Assembly: GCA_020629815.1 (NCBI GenBank)
Contig: JAHDCN010000017.1
Coordinates: 1 to 21,816 of the forward strand
Direction of reading: 5' to 3'
From: Verrucomicrobiota bacterium
Lineage (GTDB): Bacteria > Verrucomicrobiota > Verrucomicrobiia > Verrucomicrobiales > DEV007
DNA length: 21,816 nucleotides
The notes under the pieces are model-generated. The model did not search any database and had not been told where the DNA came from. It was given only the letters and a program-made list of their open reading frames with translations. Each line of letters starts with the position of its first letter. The stretch's first letter is position 1. Both the position numbers and the translations under genes were made by a program. Positions 6,938-14,674 of the stretch are shown here, piece by piece.

Positions 6938-7813
6938 CTACTCCGTGGAGGTTTCTTTCTCTTTGGGTTCGGGTTTGGCAAAATAAAACTCTTCGAGCAT
7001 CAACTTGGTTATCGATTGCAGCTCGTTCACCGACTCACGGGAAATCTTGTCTGATTCCTCGAGGGTTGCCTCCAGGCGAGCCAGTCCAGTGACGAGGCTT
7101 TTCATTCCTTTACTGGATCGGGAAGGATCTTCCAATTTCGTCATCACCTCGCGAAAATGGGCGATCAATCCCGGCTGATGCAGCAGCTCTGCTTTGTCTT
7201 CGCTGAAAGAAACAGAAATAAAGTCGGTCAGCACATTCGTTCCCCGCAGCCATCCACCGAGGCTGACCAGATTTGCCAGTTCTTCGTCCCGGAGTTTTGA
7301 CATCGTGTCCCGGACCGTTTGTTGCGTTCCATCCAGCTCGTCACGGACTTTCTTCCAGTCTCCTTTGGAAGAAGATTCGATGATGCTCTGGCTGTGGGGG
7401 CGCACGGCATCGGCCAAACCGAGAGACTCCGATAGAACGAGAGCTTTCCGACCGATTTTCTGAATATCATCTTCGCTCTTTGCCTGCACGGCGATAAAGC
7501 CTTCGGCAACCAGACTTCCGAATCGCAGCGCAAGAAAGGCTCTTTCCTTGGAAGGATGGTCTTCATCGGGATGTTGAATGCCGTCATTCCAGTCCGGCTC
7601 ATCTACTTTGTCTAATACCGCGAATACTTCTGCGGGGATCGGGACCACGACTTTTTCGACTACCTGTCCCGGGAAGTTAGCTAAATCAAGACGCTGAGGT
7701 GCCTCTTCCGCACCTTCGTCGTTCTTGTCCTGAGCAAACGAAGTTCCCTGAGCCAACAGCAACGCCGCTGTTGCCGCACCCAAAATCGATTTTGCCAATC
7801 CTGTTCTCGCCAT
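6938..7813 (-). CDS. Exported helical protein of unknown function
   Basis: From the ATG at 7813 this is a 291-residue protein with a clear signal peptide: a basic start, an Ala/Leu-rich core and cleavage expected after TSFA, before QDKND. The mature protein is acidic and mostly helical. It has a conspicuous patch ELANLVSLGGWLRGTNVLTD and ends in a charged Glu/Lys-rich tail. I associate the GGWLRG pattern with uncharacterised proteins of Verrucomicrobiota, from memory only. The reading frame is open back to 7906, but that would overlap the lipase gene and bury the signal peptide, so 7813 is better. It lies 64 bp after the lipase gene, and the next exported gene starts inside its last codons. 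The exported pair may act together. Confidence 0.82.
   Translation of the reverse strand: MARTGLAKSILGAATAALLLAQGTSFAQDKNDEGAEEAPQRLDLANFPGQVVEKVVVPIPAEVFAVLDKVDEPDWNDGIQHPDEDHPSKERAFLALRFGSLVAEGFIAVQAKSEDDIQKIGRKALVLSESLGLADAVRPHSQSIIESSSKGDWKKVRDELDGTQQTVRDTMSKLRDEELANLVSLGGWLRGTNVLTDFISVSFSEDKAELLHQPGLIAHFREVMTKLEDPSRSSKGMKSLVTGLARLEATLEESDKISRESVNELQSITKLMLEEFYFAKPEPKEKETSTE
6941..6944 (-). promoter_or_regulatory. Coupled Shine-Dalgarno for the downstream exported protein
   Basis: GGAG lies in the last sense codons of the upstream exported gene, seven bases before ATG 6933 and directly before the TAG stop. It supports 6933 as the start and translational coupling of the pair. Confidence 0.45.
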
Positions 7814-7877
7814 AAAATAAGGAAAACTGTTCCGCGCGAAACTATCAGAATCAGCCGAAACTACAAGTGGGCAGTTT

Positions 7878-8888
7878 CTAGCCGTTTTCGCCATCCAGCA
7901 GCACATTTCGCCGCAGCTTTCGACAATATTGACCCATGCTGTGGTCCGTGAACCATTCGGGAGGACGCGTCAAATCGGATGCCAGATAGCTTTTCGTAAA
8001 AGGAACGGTATCTGCTGCCGTCCGCGCATCCTGTGAATCGTTCTCCAGTTCACCTTCGTGATTGATCCACCAGTAGTTTCCGCAGTGTCGAAACTGATCG
8101 GCTTTCAAATGTTCGTCTGCGGCAGGTAACAAAGGGACAATGTCATGCCGATTGACGATTCTGGTATGCCGAACTTTCTCATCCAGCAGCCTGCCAAAGG
8201 GAGTGTTGCCCACTTTCGGTGAGCCAAACGTGATGAGCCATTCCGGTTCCGCGACGGAGGATGCAATCGTTGCCAGAGCTCCGCCCAGAGAGTGACCGGT
8301 AAAAACCCAGGGGCGGGGGAGTTGCTCCAGGGTGGGAAGGATCAGAGGCCACATCCGCTTGAATAGCACGTAAAACCCGGAGTGAACCGAGGCGTCTTCG
8401 GGTTCGTTCGGCATCCGGAAGCGTTGCCAGCGATGGGGGCGAAATAGAGAGTTCGCGATCCATTGCCGGACATTTGCCGTGCCGCGAAAACACAGCACAG
8501 TGGCCGGGGCACCCGATTCCAGAGACAGTCGGTAAACCGATGCGTGGTTGCCTGTCTTGTGCACAGACACCAGTTCTTCAAACGGAGTTCGCTCAGATAA
8601 GATCACTGATCTGTCCGGCTTGTTCTCGTTTCGTTTTCGTGGGGCCTCCTTTTCGTCGGGAGTGTAGGCGAGGCGGCACAACTCCGCCAGCCACCAGGCA
8701 TTGGAGAGATGAAAGGATGGCGTCGTCGGGTCCGGCAACGGCATGTTCTCCGCGCCACGAAAAAACTCCCGCTCAGGAGCAGGGCGAAACAAGCCCTCCC
8801 AGCGTGCCACCTGGCGACGAAAGTCCCGCTTCTCCAGAAATCGCAGTTTCGCCCAGGCGTCGCGAATTTGTTTTTCTGCACTTTCCAC
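7878..8888 (-). CDS. Class 3 (fungal-type) lipase family protein
   Basis: The 336-residue alpha/beta hydrolase has FRGT (134-137), which forms part of the oxyanion region. The nucleophile motif GHSLGGA has Ser200. FGSPKVGN follows, then RHDIVPLLP with Asp249 and DHSMGQY with His316, completing a Ser-Asp-His triad in the order of class 3 lipases. It would hydrolyse acylglycerol or phospholipid esters. No signal peptide is seen, so the protein is probably cytoplasmic or peripheral. The first 50 residues are a charged helix outside the core fold. The start is GTG at 8888, nine bases after surE and in the same frame as it; a downstream ATG (residue 49) is possible but would remove the helix. The gene is probably cotranscribed with surE. 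Confidence 0.9.
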   Translation of the reverse strand: MESAEKQIRDAWAKLRFLEKRDFRRQVARWEGLFRPAPEREFFRGAENMPLPDPTTPSFHLSNAWWLAELCRLAYTPDEKEAPRKRNENKPDRSVILSERTPFEELVSVHKTGNHASVYRLSLESGAPATVLCFRGTANVRQWIANSLFRPHRWQRFRMPNEPEDASVHSGFYVLFKRMWPLILPTLEQLPRPWVFTGHSLGGALATIASSVAEPEWLITFGSPKVGNTPFGRLLDEKVRHTRIVNRHDIVPLLPAADEHLKADQFRHCGNYWWINHEGELENDSQDARTAADTVPFTKSYLASDLTRPPEWFTDHSMGQYCRKLRRNVLLDGENG

Positions 8889-8897
8889 AGAAGTAAT

Positions 8898-9596
8898 CTA
8901 AATCGAAACCCTGGAAATCGCTACATCTCCGGAAAAACAAACTGCTACATCGGATCCTTCCACCCGGGGGCGGTCATGATAGGCCCCGGTGTAGCTCAAT
9001 GCCTGTTCTTCATCTGCTTCGAAGACGACTTCCAGTGGTTGTTTCTCCAGATCACAAAATCGAAACTCCGGCGAGGGTTCGTCAGGCGCGAGGTGCGGAA
9101 GATTGATGTTCCAGAATTCGCCGGGGCCGGTTTCCTCATCCCGCAGTTCACAAAACGCCGAAGCAATTCGATCGGCTGCGGTTTCCCAGCAGAGAGCCAG
9201 CTCACGTTTCAAGTAGTGAGAAGTCGACATGGCTGGCACTCCGAAAAATGCCGCTTCGCGAGCAGCGGCTACTGTGCCTGAAATGACGAAGTCGTGGCGG
9301 CCGAGGTTGCCGCCGTGGTTAATTCCGGACCACACCCAGTCGGGATGAGACGGTAACAGATGGGCAAGCGCGACACGAGTGCAATCGGCCGGAGTGCCAT
9401 GGACGGCGTATCGCTGCTCACCCCGTTCCTCAAATCGCAACGGTGTGTCGGTGGTAACCCGATGTCCGATCTGGGACGCCTGCTCTGCCGGGGCGACCAC
9501 CCAGACATCGTCGAAGAATCGTCGCGCCACGGTTTCCAACGCAGCCAGTCCTTCGGCATCGATTCCATCATCATTGGTAAGCAGCACACGATTCAT
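8898..9596 (-). CDS. surE: 5'/3'-nucleotidase SurE
   Basis: The 232-residue protein has the SurE hallmarks: LLTNDDG with metal-binding Asp9 and Asp10, PAEQASQIG with Ser41, HGTPADC, and SGINHGGN with Asn93. SurE dephosphorylates nucleoside 5'- and 3'-monophosphates with a divalent metal and acts as a stationary-phase/stress survival enzyme. The length and order of motifs are normal for the family. It is first in the minus-strand run that continues with the lipase, and is divergent from phosphatidylserine decarboxylase across 115 bp containing short direct repeats. The ATG at 9596 has no good Shine-Dalgarno but begins right at the conserved first strand. Confidence 0.95.
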   Translation of the reverse strand: MNRVLLTNDDGIDAEGLAALETVARRFFDDVWVVAPAEQASQIGHRVTTDTPLRFEERGEQRYAVHGTPADCTRVALAHLLPSHPDWVWSGINHGGNLGRHDFVISGTVAAAREAAFFGVPAMSTSHYLKRELALCWETAADRIASAFCELRDEETGPGEFWNINLPHLAPDEPSPEFRFCDLEKQPLEVVFEADEEQALSYTGAYHDRPRVEGSDVAVCFSGDVAISRVSI

Positions 9597-9603
9597 CTGA
9601 GGT

Positions 9604-9664
9604 AACAGGGTTAGGTCAGAGACTCAACAGGGTTAGGTCACAGAGTCAACAGGGTTAGGTCAGG
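9604..9664. repeat. 22-bp tandem direct repeat, about 2.7 copies
   Basis: The unit AACAGGGTTAGGTCAGAGAC plus TC repeats at 9604-9625, 9626-9647 (two changes, CAGAGTC for GAGACTC) and 9648-9664 (partial). It fills most of the gap between the divergent surE and psd genes. It may bind a regulator of one or both genes, or be a dispersed short repeat of this genome. Confidence 0.85.
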
Positions 9665-9711
9665 GAAAAATAGATTGCTTCGTTGCGGGAAGTTGCTTTC
9701 ATCGTGCTGAG

Positions 9712-10608
9712 TTGAGCGAACCAATCCAGTTTTTCCACCGTTATCACCGGGAGATCGAGACCGAGGCAATCTACGGGGAGAAGTGGCTTCGCTGGGCCTA
9801 TCAGTCGGTCTTGGGAAAAGCAGCATTGCATGCACTGATTAAAAGGCCGTGGTTTTCGCAGCAATACGGCCGATGGGCAGATAGCGAAAAATCCCGATCA
9901 GAAGTTGCGAGTTTTATCGGGAAATATGATGTCGACCCCGAAGAGTTTTTGATTTCTCCGGAAGCGTTTGGCTCTTTCAATGAATTCTTTTATCGGAAGC
10001 TGAAGCCCTCGGCGCGACCGATCACACGCGAAGACGGCGCTGTTTGTTTTCCAGCGGATGGAAGACATCTCGTGATCGAAGATCTCAGTCAGCAATCATG
10101 GATTTATGTAAAGAACCAAAAGCTGGACCTGGCTGCGCTGCTTGGCGGTGAGCAACAGGCGGAGCGTTTTGCGAAGGGGAGTGCGGTGTTGTCGCGACTA
10201 TGCCCGACCGATTATCATCGGTTCCATTTTCCGCTCACAGGGATTCCCAAGGCTCCAGAACTGGTTAATGGTCCGTTGTTTTCCGTGAACCCAATCGCCC
10301 TGTCTCGCAACCTCAGTTACCTTTGGCAAAACAAAAGGCAGATCACGGAAGTCGAGGACAGCCCTGTGGGGACGTATCTGTTTTTGGAAGTCGGTGCGAC
10401 CAATGTGGGGAGTATCGAGAATACGTTTCAGCCACAGCTGCCGGTGAAGCGAGGTTCGGAGAAAGGGTTTTTTCGATTTGGCGGATCGATGACGATAACG
10501 ATTTTTCCAGAGAACAGCTTTCAGCCAAGCGAAGACCTTTGCCTCCACTCAGCTGAGGGCCGGGAGGTCTACGCCAAAATGGGCGACCAAATGGGTCGGG
10601 TTGTTTGA
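9712..10608 (+). CDS. psd: Phosphatidylserine decarboxylase proenzyme
   Basis: The 298-residue protein belongs to the roughly 300-residue PSD type. CFPADGR holds the catalytic Asp116 and CPTDYHRFHFP the histidines 169 and 172. RFGGSMTI near the end contains the self-cleavage serine (Ser259) that becomes the pyruvoyl group of the alpha chain. Proenzyme cleavage at Gly258-Ser259 is expected. The enzyme makes phosphatidylethanolamine from phosphatidylserine at the inner membrane. The start is TTG at 9712, chosen because the conserved N-terminus (MSEPIQFF) follows directly and no suitable ATG exists; no strong Shine-Dalgarno is seen. The gene is divergent from surE and converges, with a five-base gap, on an LplT-like transporter. 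Confidence 0.93.
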   Translation: MSEPIQFFHRYHREIETEAIYGEKWLRWAYQSVLGKAALHALIKRPWFSQQYGRWADSEKSRSEVASFIGKYDVDPEEFLISPEAFGSFNEFFYRKLKPSARPITREDGAVCFPADGRHLVIEDLSQQSWIYVKNQKLDLAALLGGEQQAERFAKGSAVLSRLCPTDYHRFHFPLTGIPKAPELVNGPLFSVNPIALSRNLSYLWQNKRQITEVEDSPVGTYLFLEVGATNVGSIENTFQPQLPVKRGSEKGFFRFGGSMTITIFPENSFQPSEDLCLHSAEGREVYAKMGDQMGRVV

Positions 10609-10613
10609 GGTCG

Positions 10614-11909
10614 CTAGGCTTGTTGCATTCGTTTCGTCCACCGAAAGACGAGGAAGGTCACCACCAGCATAGGAAGGGCGAAAACCAGTAACTGTTGCGA
10701 TGGGGTGAGCCCGATGGTTTTCAAAAGGAACCCGACCCCAATCGCGATGATGCCGGAAAATGAGGTCATCAGGTTGAGCGCTGCAATGACGGTGCCCCGC
10801 TTTGATTCATCGGCCATATCCTGAAGATAGGCATTGAGAGGCACGACAAAAAAGCCGCTGGAAAATCCCACAAGCGCCAGACTGCCATACCACCCCGGAC
10901 TGCCTACCGGGAGCAACCATACCAGCAGGAACCCAAGGCCCATACCGAACCCGCCTATTGGAACCAGAGGGAGGCGAATCCGGTTTTTGCTGAGAAAGGA
11001 AACCAGAAGGCTGCCGAGCATTAATCCGATGCCGACCGACATCATCATATTGGTGGTTGCTGTGAGTCGTCCTTCACGCGTGGCGTCTGGAAAAAGCACG
11101 CGGGCAAAGGCGACGAAGCTAAGTCCCAGGAAGTTGGCCACAAACCAGTAAAAGGTAATGAAGAGAGCGGTCGTGCGAAGAACTCGATCTCGAAAAATTT
11201 CTTTTAGATCTACGACATGCTGGAACCACAGGGAGTTGGTGAATTTTCTCTCTGGAAAGTTGGGCGTGCGCTTGACCACGAAACAGAGAATCAGCGCGAC
11301 AAGAGAAAACAATCCCACTCCGAGAATGGGAAGAAACGCAGCTTTCCAGGCGTTGTCGGTAAGGACACCGAGCTCGGTATTGTATTTCTTGAGCAAGGCA
11401 TCAAACCACCTGCCGGAAACTATCATGCCGCCGAGGATTCCCACCATGGTGAGCATCGACATCAGACCGTTTGCGAAGCTGAGTTTGTTGGTGCCAACCA
11501 GCTCCTTGAGAATGCCCTGCTTGGCGGGGGAAAAGATGGTGGATTGAACGGCGAGGAGAAAAAATCCAACGATGGCGACACCGATCATGCGATACCAGAC
11601 GGCACCTCCAATGAGAAGAAACAGCATGATCTGTCCCACGACACACCAGAGTATGACTCGCTGTTTCGAAAAGCGGTCGGAAATCCAGCCGGCGACCGGT
11701 GCGAACAGAATAAACGGAGCGGGGATCAAGGCCGTGAGAATGAATTCAACATTTTCCCCGACGGGAGAATCAGCAGCGACCACCATGGCCAGGCCAATCA
11801 GGACGAACTTCACAAAGTTGTCATTGAAGGCATTTTGCGCCTGAACGATCAGCACGCCAATCAGCGATACCCAGGAGCGGCGTGAGACAGCGGGAGTGCT
11901 CGATTCCAT
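10614..11909 (-). CDS. MFS transporter, LplT-like
   Basis: This 431-residue protein has about 12 hydrophobic segments. Near the N-terminus NAFNDNFVKF (26-35) and a loop GWISDRFSKQRVI between helices 2 and 3 match the lysophospholipid transporter LplT branch of the major facilitator superfamily. LplT proteins flip lysophospholipids inward across the inner membrane for re-acylation. In many bacteria the protein is fused to or followed by acyltransferase domains; none is present here. Lying end to end with phosphatidylserine decarboxylase supports a phospholipid role, but a different substrate cannot be excluded. It follows the HAD phosphatase gene by 19 bp. The ATG at 11909 lacks a Shine-Dalgarno. 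Confidence 0.85.
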   Translation of the reverse strand: MESSTPAVSRRSWVSLIGVLIVQAQNAFNDNFVKFVLIGLAMVVAADSPVGENVEFILTALIPAPFILFAPVAGWISDRFSKQRVILWCVVGQIMLFLLIGGAVWYRMIGVAIVGFFLLAVQSTIFSPAKQGILKELVGTNKLSFANGLMSMLTMVGILGGMIVSGRWFDALLKKYNTELGVLTDNAWKAAFLPILGVGLFSLVALILCFVVKRTPNFPERKFTNSLWFQHVVDLKEIFRDRVLRTTALFITFYWFVANFLGLSFVAFARVLFPDATREGRLTATTNMMMSVGIGLMLGSLLVSFLSKNRIRLPLVPIGGFGMGLGFLLVWLLPVGSPGWYGSLALVGFSSGFFVVPLNAYLQDMADESKRGTVIAALNLMTSFSGIIAIGVGFLLKTIGLTPSQQLLVFALPMLVVTFLVFRWTKRMQQA

Positions 11910-11928
11910 GGAGACAGACTAGCGTAAA

Positions 11929-12726
11929 TTATGATGTTTGCGAGGAGTGGCTTCGCAGTGGCCAAAGGCCAAGAACTTGTTTCAGGGTGGTCAATTTTGC
12001 TCCCCATTTTCCCGCGTAGGGACGGTCGGGAGTGAGTGTAGTCCATTGGTGGGATTCACCTTCCTGACGAAGCGTATCACCGGGATGAATCATGACACCA
12101 TTTTCTGCGATGGAGAGCAGAGGAATATCGGCAGGGCTATCCGAATAGGCCCAACTGTCAGGGAGTTTTTCGCCGTCTTTTGCCTGAAAGTCTGGAGGCA
12201 AAATCTTGCGCTCGATCATGGCGGTGATCTTTGCTTCTTTTTTGTTATTCGGCCCGGTAATTGCCGGCAGAAATGGCATCGGATCTTCTACGAGCAAATT
12301 GGTTCCGATGAAGTGGTCGAAACCGAGTCGCTTCGCAATGTCTTCGACATAAAATTCAGGGCTGGCGCTATTCAGAATGGTAATTCGCCCAGCTGAGCGA
12401 TGGCGATTTACTTCTGCAACGACTTCGGGATACAGGGCTGGAAAGTATTCGTTATCCAGAAAATTCTCCAAATGGCCGCGCAATTCGTCTTTCGGCATTC
12501 TCCATAAGCAGGAAAAAAACAGCCGCTTCATCTTGCGTAGATCGAGAATGCGCAGCACGCAGAGAGGCAGAGCAAGCGCAAACCAAAGTAGGTAAATTCG
12601 CCTCCAGCCTTCCTGTTTGAGAATGTAGTTGGCGAAGAAAACCTGGGTATCAAAAGGCACAATTGTGTGGTCCAAATCGAACAGGGCGTAGCCCTGCGAC
12701 TTCCCGGCTGTCTCGTGCTCTTTCAA
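11929..12726 (-). CDS. HAD superfamily phosphatase (HAD-IB, SerB/PgpC-like)
   Basis: The four HAD motifs are present in 265 residues. FDLDHT has nucleophile Asp17 and Asp19. ILNSASPEF has Ser120. NKKEAK (161-166) supplies the lysine. YSDSPADIPLL has Asp196 and Asp200. The cap between motifs I and II includes a hydrophobic stretch (about 44-62), as in subfamily IB enzymes that act on phospho-serine or on lipid head groups (phosphatidylglycerophosphate phosphatase PgpC). With psd and an LplT-like transporter nearby, a lipid phosphate is an attractive substrate, but this is inference. The start is TTG at 12726: motif I begins at residue 16 and no ATG precedes it. The gene is in the same frame as dnaJ, six bases past its stop, so it is probably translated by coupling. 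Confidence 0.85.
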   Translation of the reverse strand: MKEHETAGKSQGYALFDLDHTIVPFDTQVFFANYILKQEGWRRIYLLWFALALPLCVLRILDLRKMKRLFFSCLWRMPKDELRGHLENFLDNEYFPALYPEVVAEVNRHRSAGRITILNSASPEFYVEDIAKRLGFDHFIGTNLLVEDPMPFLPAITGPNNKKEAKITAMIERKILPPDFQAKDGEKLPDSWAYSDSPADIPLLSIAENGVMIHPGDTLRQEGESHQWTTLTPDRPYAGKWGAKLTTLKQVLGLWPLRSHSSQTS

Positions 12727-12732
12727 GGCTGG

Positions 12733-13905
12733 TTATCCACCAAAGAAACTTTTCGCTTTCTGGAAAAAGGTCTCCCGCATCGGGAGGTTCTTGTCGGTCA
12801 GGGTTTCGCTGAATGCTTTCAGCGCAGTTTCCTGCTGCTTATTGAGTTTTACTGGAGTCTCCACCTGCACATTGACCAGTAAATCACCTTTTCGGCTGCT
12901 ATTGATTCCCGGGACACCTTTGCCGCGAAGTCGGAATGAGGTGTTTGTCTGTGTGCCTGCAGGTACTTTGATTGATGCTTTACCATCGAGAGTGGGAACC
13001 ATCAGCTCACCGCCCAGGGCTGCTTCGGTGAAAGGTAGGGGAACTTCGCAATAGAGGTCGTTGCCGTCGCGTTCGAAAATATCGTGTTCTTTGACGTGAA
13101 TGACGACAAACAGATCCCCCGCAGTGCCGCCAAGTTTGCCGACATCACCGTTCCCGGAGGAACGCAGTCGTCCGCCGTCCATGATACCGGCAGGTATTTT
13201 CAATTTGATCCGGCTATTGCCTTTCACCCGGCCTTCGCCGTTACAATTTTGGCAAGGATTAGCAATTGTTTCGCCCGCACCATCACAAGCAGGGCAAGGC
13301 TGCTGGACTTGAAAGAAACCGCGGCTGGTAATCACCTGACCTGCACCCCCGCAAGTGGAGCAGGAACGCACATCTTTGGAGCCGGAAGCGGAACCTGTCG
13401 ACTGACAGGTTTCGCAGCCGACGTAGCGCTCGATGCTCAGCTCTTTTTCTACTCCGGCGGAAGCCTCTTCCAGTGTAATCGGAAGATCGTAGCGAAGATC
13501 GGAACCTCGACGGTTGCCTCCGCCCCCACCGCGGGAGGCATTGCCAAAAATTTCATCGAAAATACCACCGCCGCCTCCTCCGCCACGGCCACCGCCAAAC
13601 ACTTCTCGAAAGATATCCAGAGGATCATGAAATCCACCGCCACCCCCAAAGCCGCCACCTGCCGATGGTCCTGTGCCCTGGCTGAAGGCATCGTGCCCGA
13701 AGCGGTCGTAGGCGGCCTTCTTCTGCGGATCCATCAGCACTTCATAGGCTTCGCCTATTTCTTTAAACCGCTCTTCGGCTTCCGGGTCGTCTGGATTCTT
13801 ATCCGGATGGTGCTTTACCGCCAGCTTGCGATAAGACTTTTTTATCTCTGACTCGCTGGCGCTTTTGCTCACACCGAGCACTTCGTAATAGTCGCGTTTG
13901 GACAT
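12733..13905 (-). CDS. dnaJ: Chaperone protein DnaJ
   Basis: The 390-residue protein has every part of a type I DnaJ. It has a J domain (1-70) with HPD at 33-35, a Gly/Phe-rich linker (about 80-140) with long glycine runs, and a zinc domain with four CxxCxGxG-type motifs ([32 protein letters not shown]). The C-terminal substrate-binding and dimerisation domains follow. It stimulates DnaK ATPase activity and delivers unfolded substrates. grpE lies 29 bp upstream on the same strand; dnaK is not in the window. I see no CIRCE-type operator near the pair. Confidence 0.97.
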   Translation of the reverse strand: MSKRDYYEVLGVSKSASESEIKKSYRKLAVKHHPDKNPDDPEAEERFKEIGEAYEVLMDPQKKAAYDRFGHDAFSQGTGPSAGGGFGGGGGFHDPLDIFREVFGGGRGGGGGGGIFDEIFGNASRGGGGGNRRGSDLRYDLPITLEEASAGVEKELSIERYVGCETCQSTGSASGSKDVRSCSTCGGAGQVITSRGFFQVQQPCPACDGAGETIANPCQNCNGEGRVKGNSRIKLKIPAGIMDGGRLRSSGNGDVGKLGGTAGDLFVVIHVKEHDIFERDGNDLYCEVPLPFTEAALGGELMVPTLDGKASIKVPAGTQTNTSFRLRGKGVPGINSSRKGDLLVNVQVETPVKLNKQQETALKAFSETLTDKNLPMRETFFQKAKSFFGG

Positions 13906-13934
13906 GATAATTCGAACGGGAATAGTGGAGATTA

Positions 13935-14603
13935 CTAGGCAGGTTCCTCCGTGCCCTCGCCGGAGGATACGACAACATTTGCAGCCCGAATCAGACGGTC
14001 TTTGAGATGATAGCCTCTACGCATAGTGAAGATCACTTTCCCTTCCGGCACGGTATCGCTGGGTTCCTGCTTAATCGCTTCGTGCAGGTTAGGGTCGAAA
14101 TCTTTGCCATCTGCGTCGATCGCGGTGAGCCCTTGTCCGGAAAGGAAGTCTTCGATTTGTTTGTAGACCATGCTCATACCCTGGAAAATGATCGAATTCT
14201 CACCCTCCGGAGCATCCTTTGCTGCTTTCAGGCCCATTTCAAAATTGTCGATCACCGGAAGTAATTCCTCCAGCAGGCCACGGTTGGCGTATTGGATTGC
14301 TTCCTGCTTTTCCCTCGCCATACGCTTGCGGTAGTTCTCCAGATCGGCAACCGAACGCGCCGCAATGTCACGCCAACGCTCCAATTCTTCGGCTGGAGTT
14401 TCATCGACAGCTGTCTCTTCCTCGCCGGATTCCAACTCAACCGGTTCATCGGCGAGGTTTTCGTCGGAAAATTCGTCCAGGCTTTCTGCGAGTTCATCGA
14501 TTAAGCCCGAATCATCAGGTTCTTCCCGGGGCAGAATCTTCTCCTCGATATGAATTTCCTCTTCAAACTCTCCCTCTGGAGAATTGTCTTCGGCAGGGTG
14601 CAT
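13935..14603 (-). CDS. grpE: Nucleotide exchange factor GrpE
   Basis: The product is 222 residues from the ATG at 14603. A long acidic N-terminal tail (about 1-75) precedes the coiled-coil dimer region with [13 protein letters not shown]. The beta-wing domain has FDPNLHEAI and [17 protein letters not shown], all classic GrpE signatures. It releases ADP from DnaK. The frame is open further to a GTG at 14678 whose GTGA overlaps the stop of the upstream phosphatase gene. That start would add 25 residues and mean tight coupling; I prefer the ATG because the extension does not resemble GrpE, but both are possible. It is followed by dnaJ, giving a grpE-dnaJ pair without dnaK. Confidence 0.95.
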   Translation of the reverse strand: MHPAEDNSPEGEFEEEIHIEEKILPREEPDDSGLIDELAESLDEFSDENLADEPVELESGEEETAVDETPAEELERWRDIAARSVADLENYRKRMAREKQEAIQYANRGLLEELLPVIDNFEMGLKAAKDAPEGENSIIFQGMSMVYKQIEDFLSGQGLTAIDADGKDFDPNLHEAIKQEPSDTVPEGKVIFTMRRGYHLKDRLIRAANVVVSSGEGTEEPA

Positions 14604-14674
14604 GGTAATGAAAGCAGGTTTTCGCAATACAACGGGCTCTTTCGTCAGGGGGCAATCGAAAGAATCTGTAATAT

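Noticed and set aside
7814..7906. Extension of the exported helical protein to ATG 7906.
   Set aside because: It would overlap the end of the lipase gene and place 31 residues before a good signal peptide.
11217..11885. Plus-strand frame of 222 codons opposite the MFS gene.
   Set aside because: It is a very polar, repetitive composition typical of the antisense of a membrane protein, with no domain.
13084..13851. Long plus-strand frame (255 codons) opposite dnaJ.
   Set aside because: It lies wholly antisense to an unmistakable dnaJ; its composition mirrors the Gly-rich and zinc-finger coding sequence.
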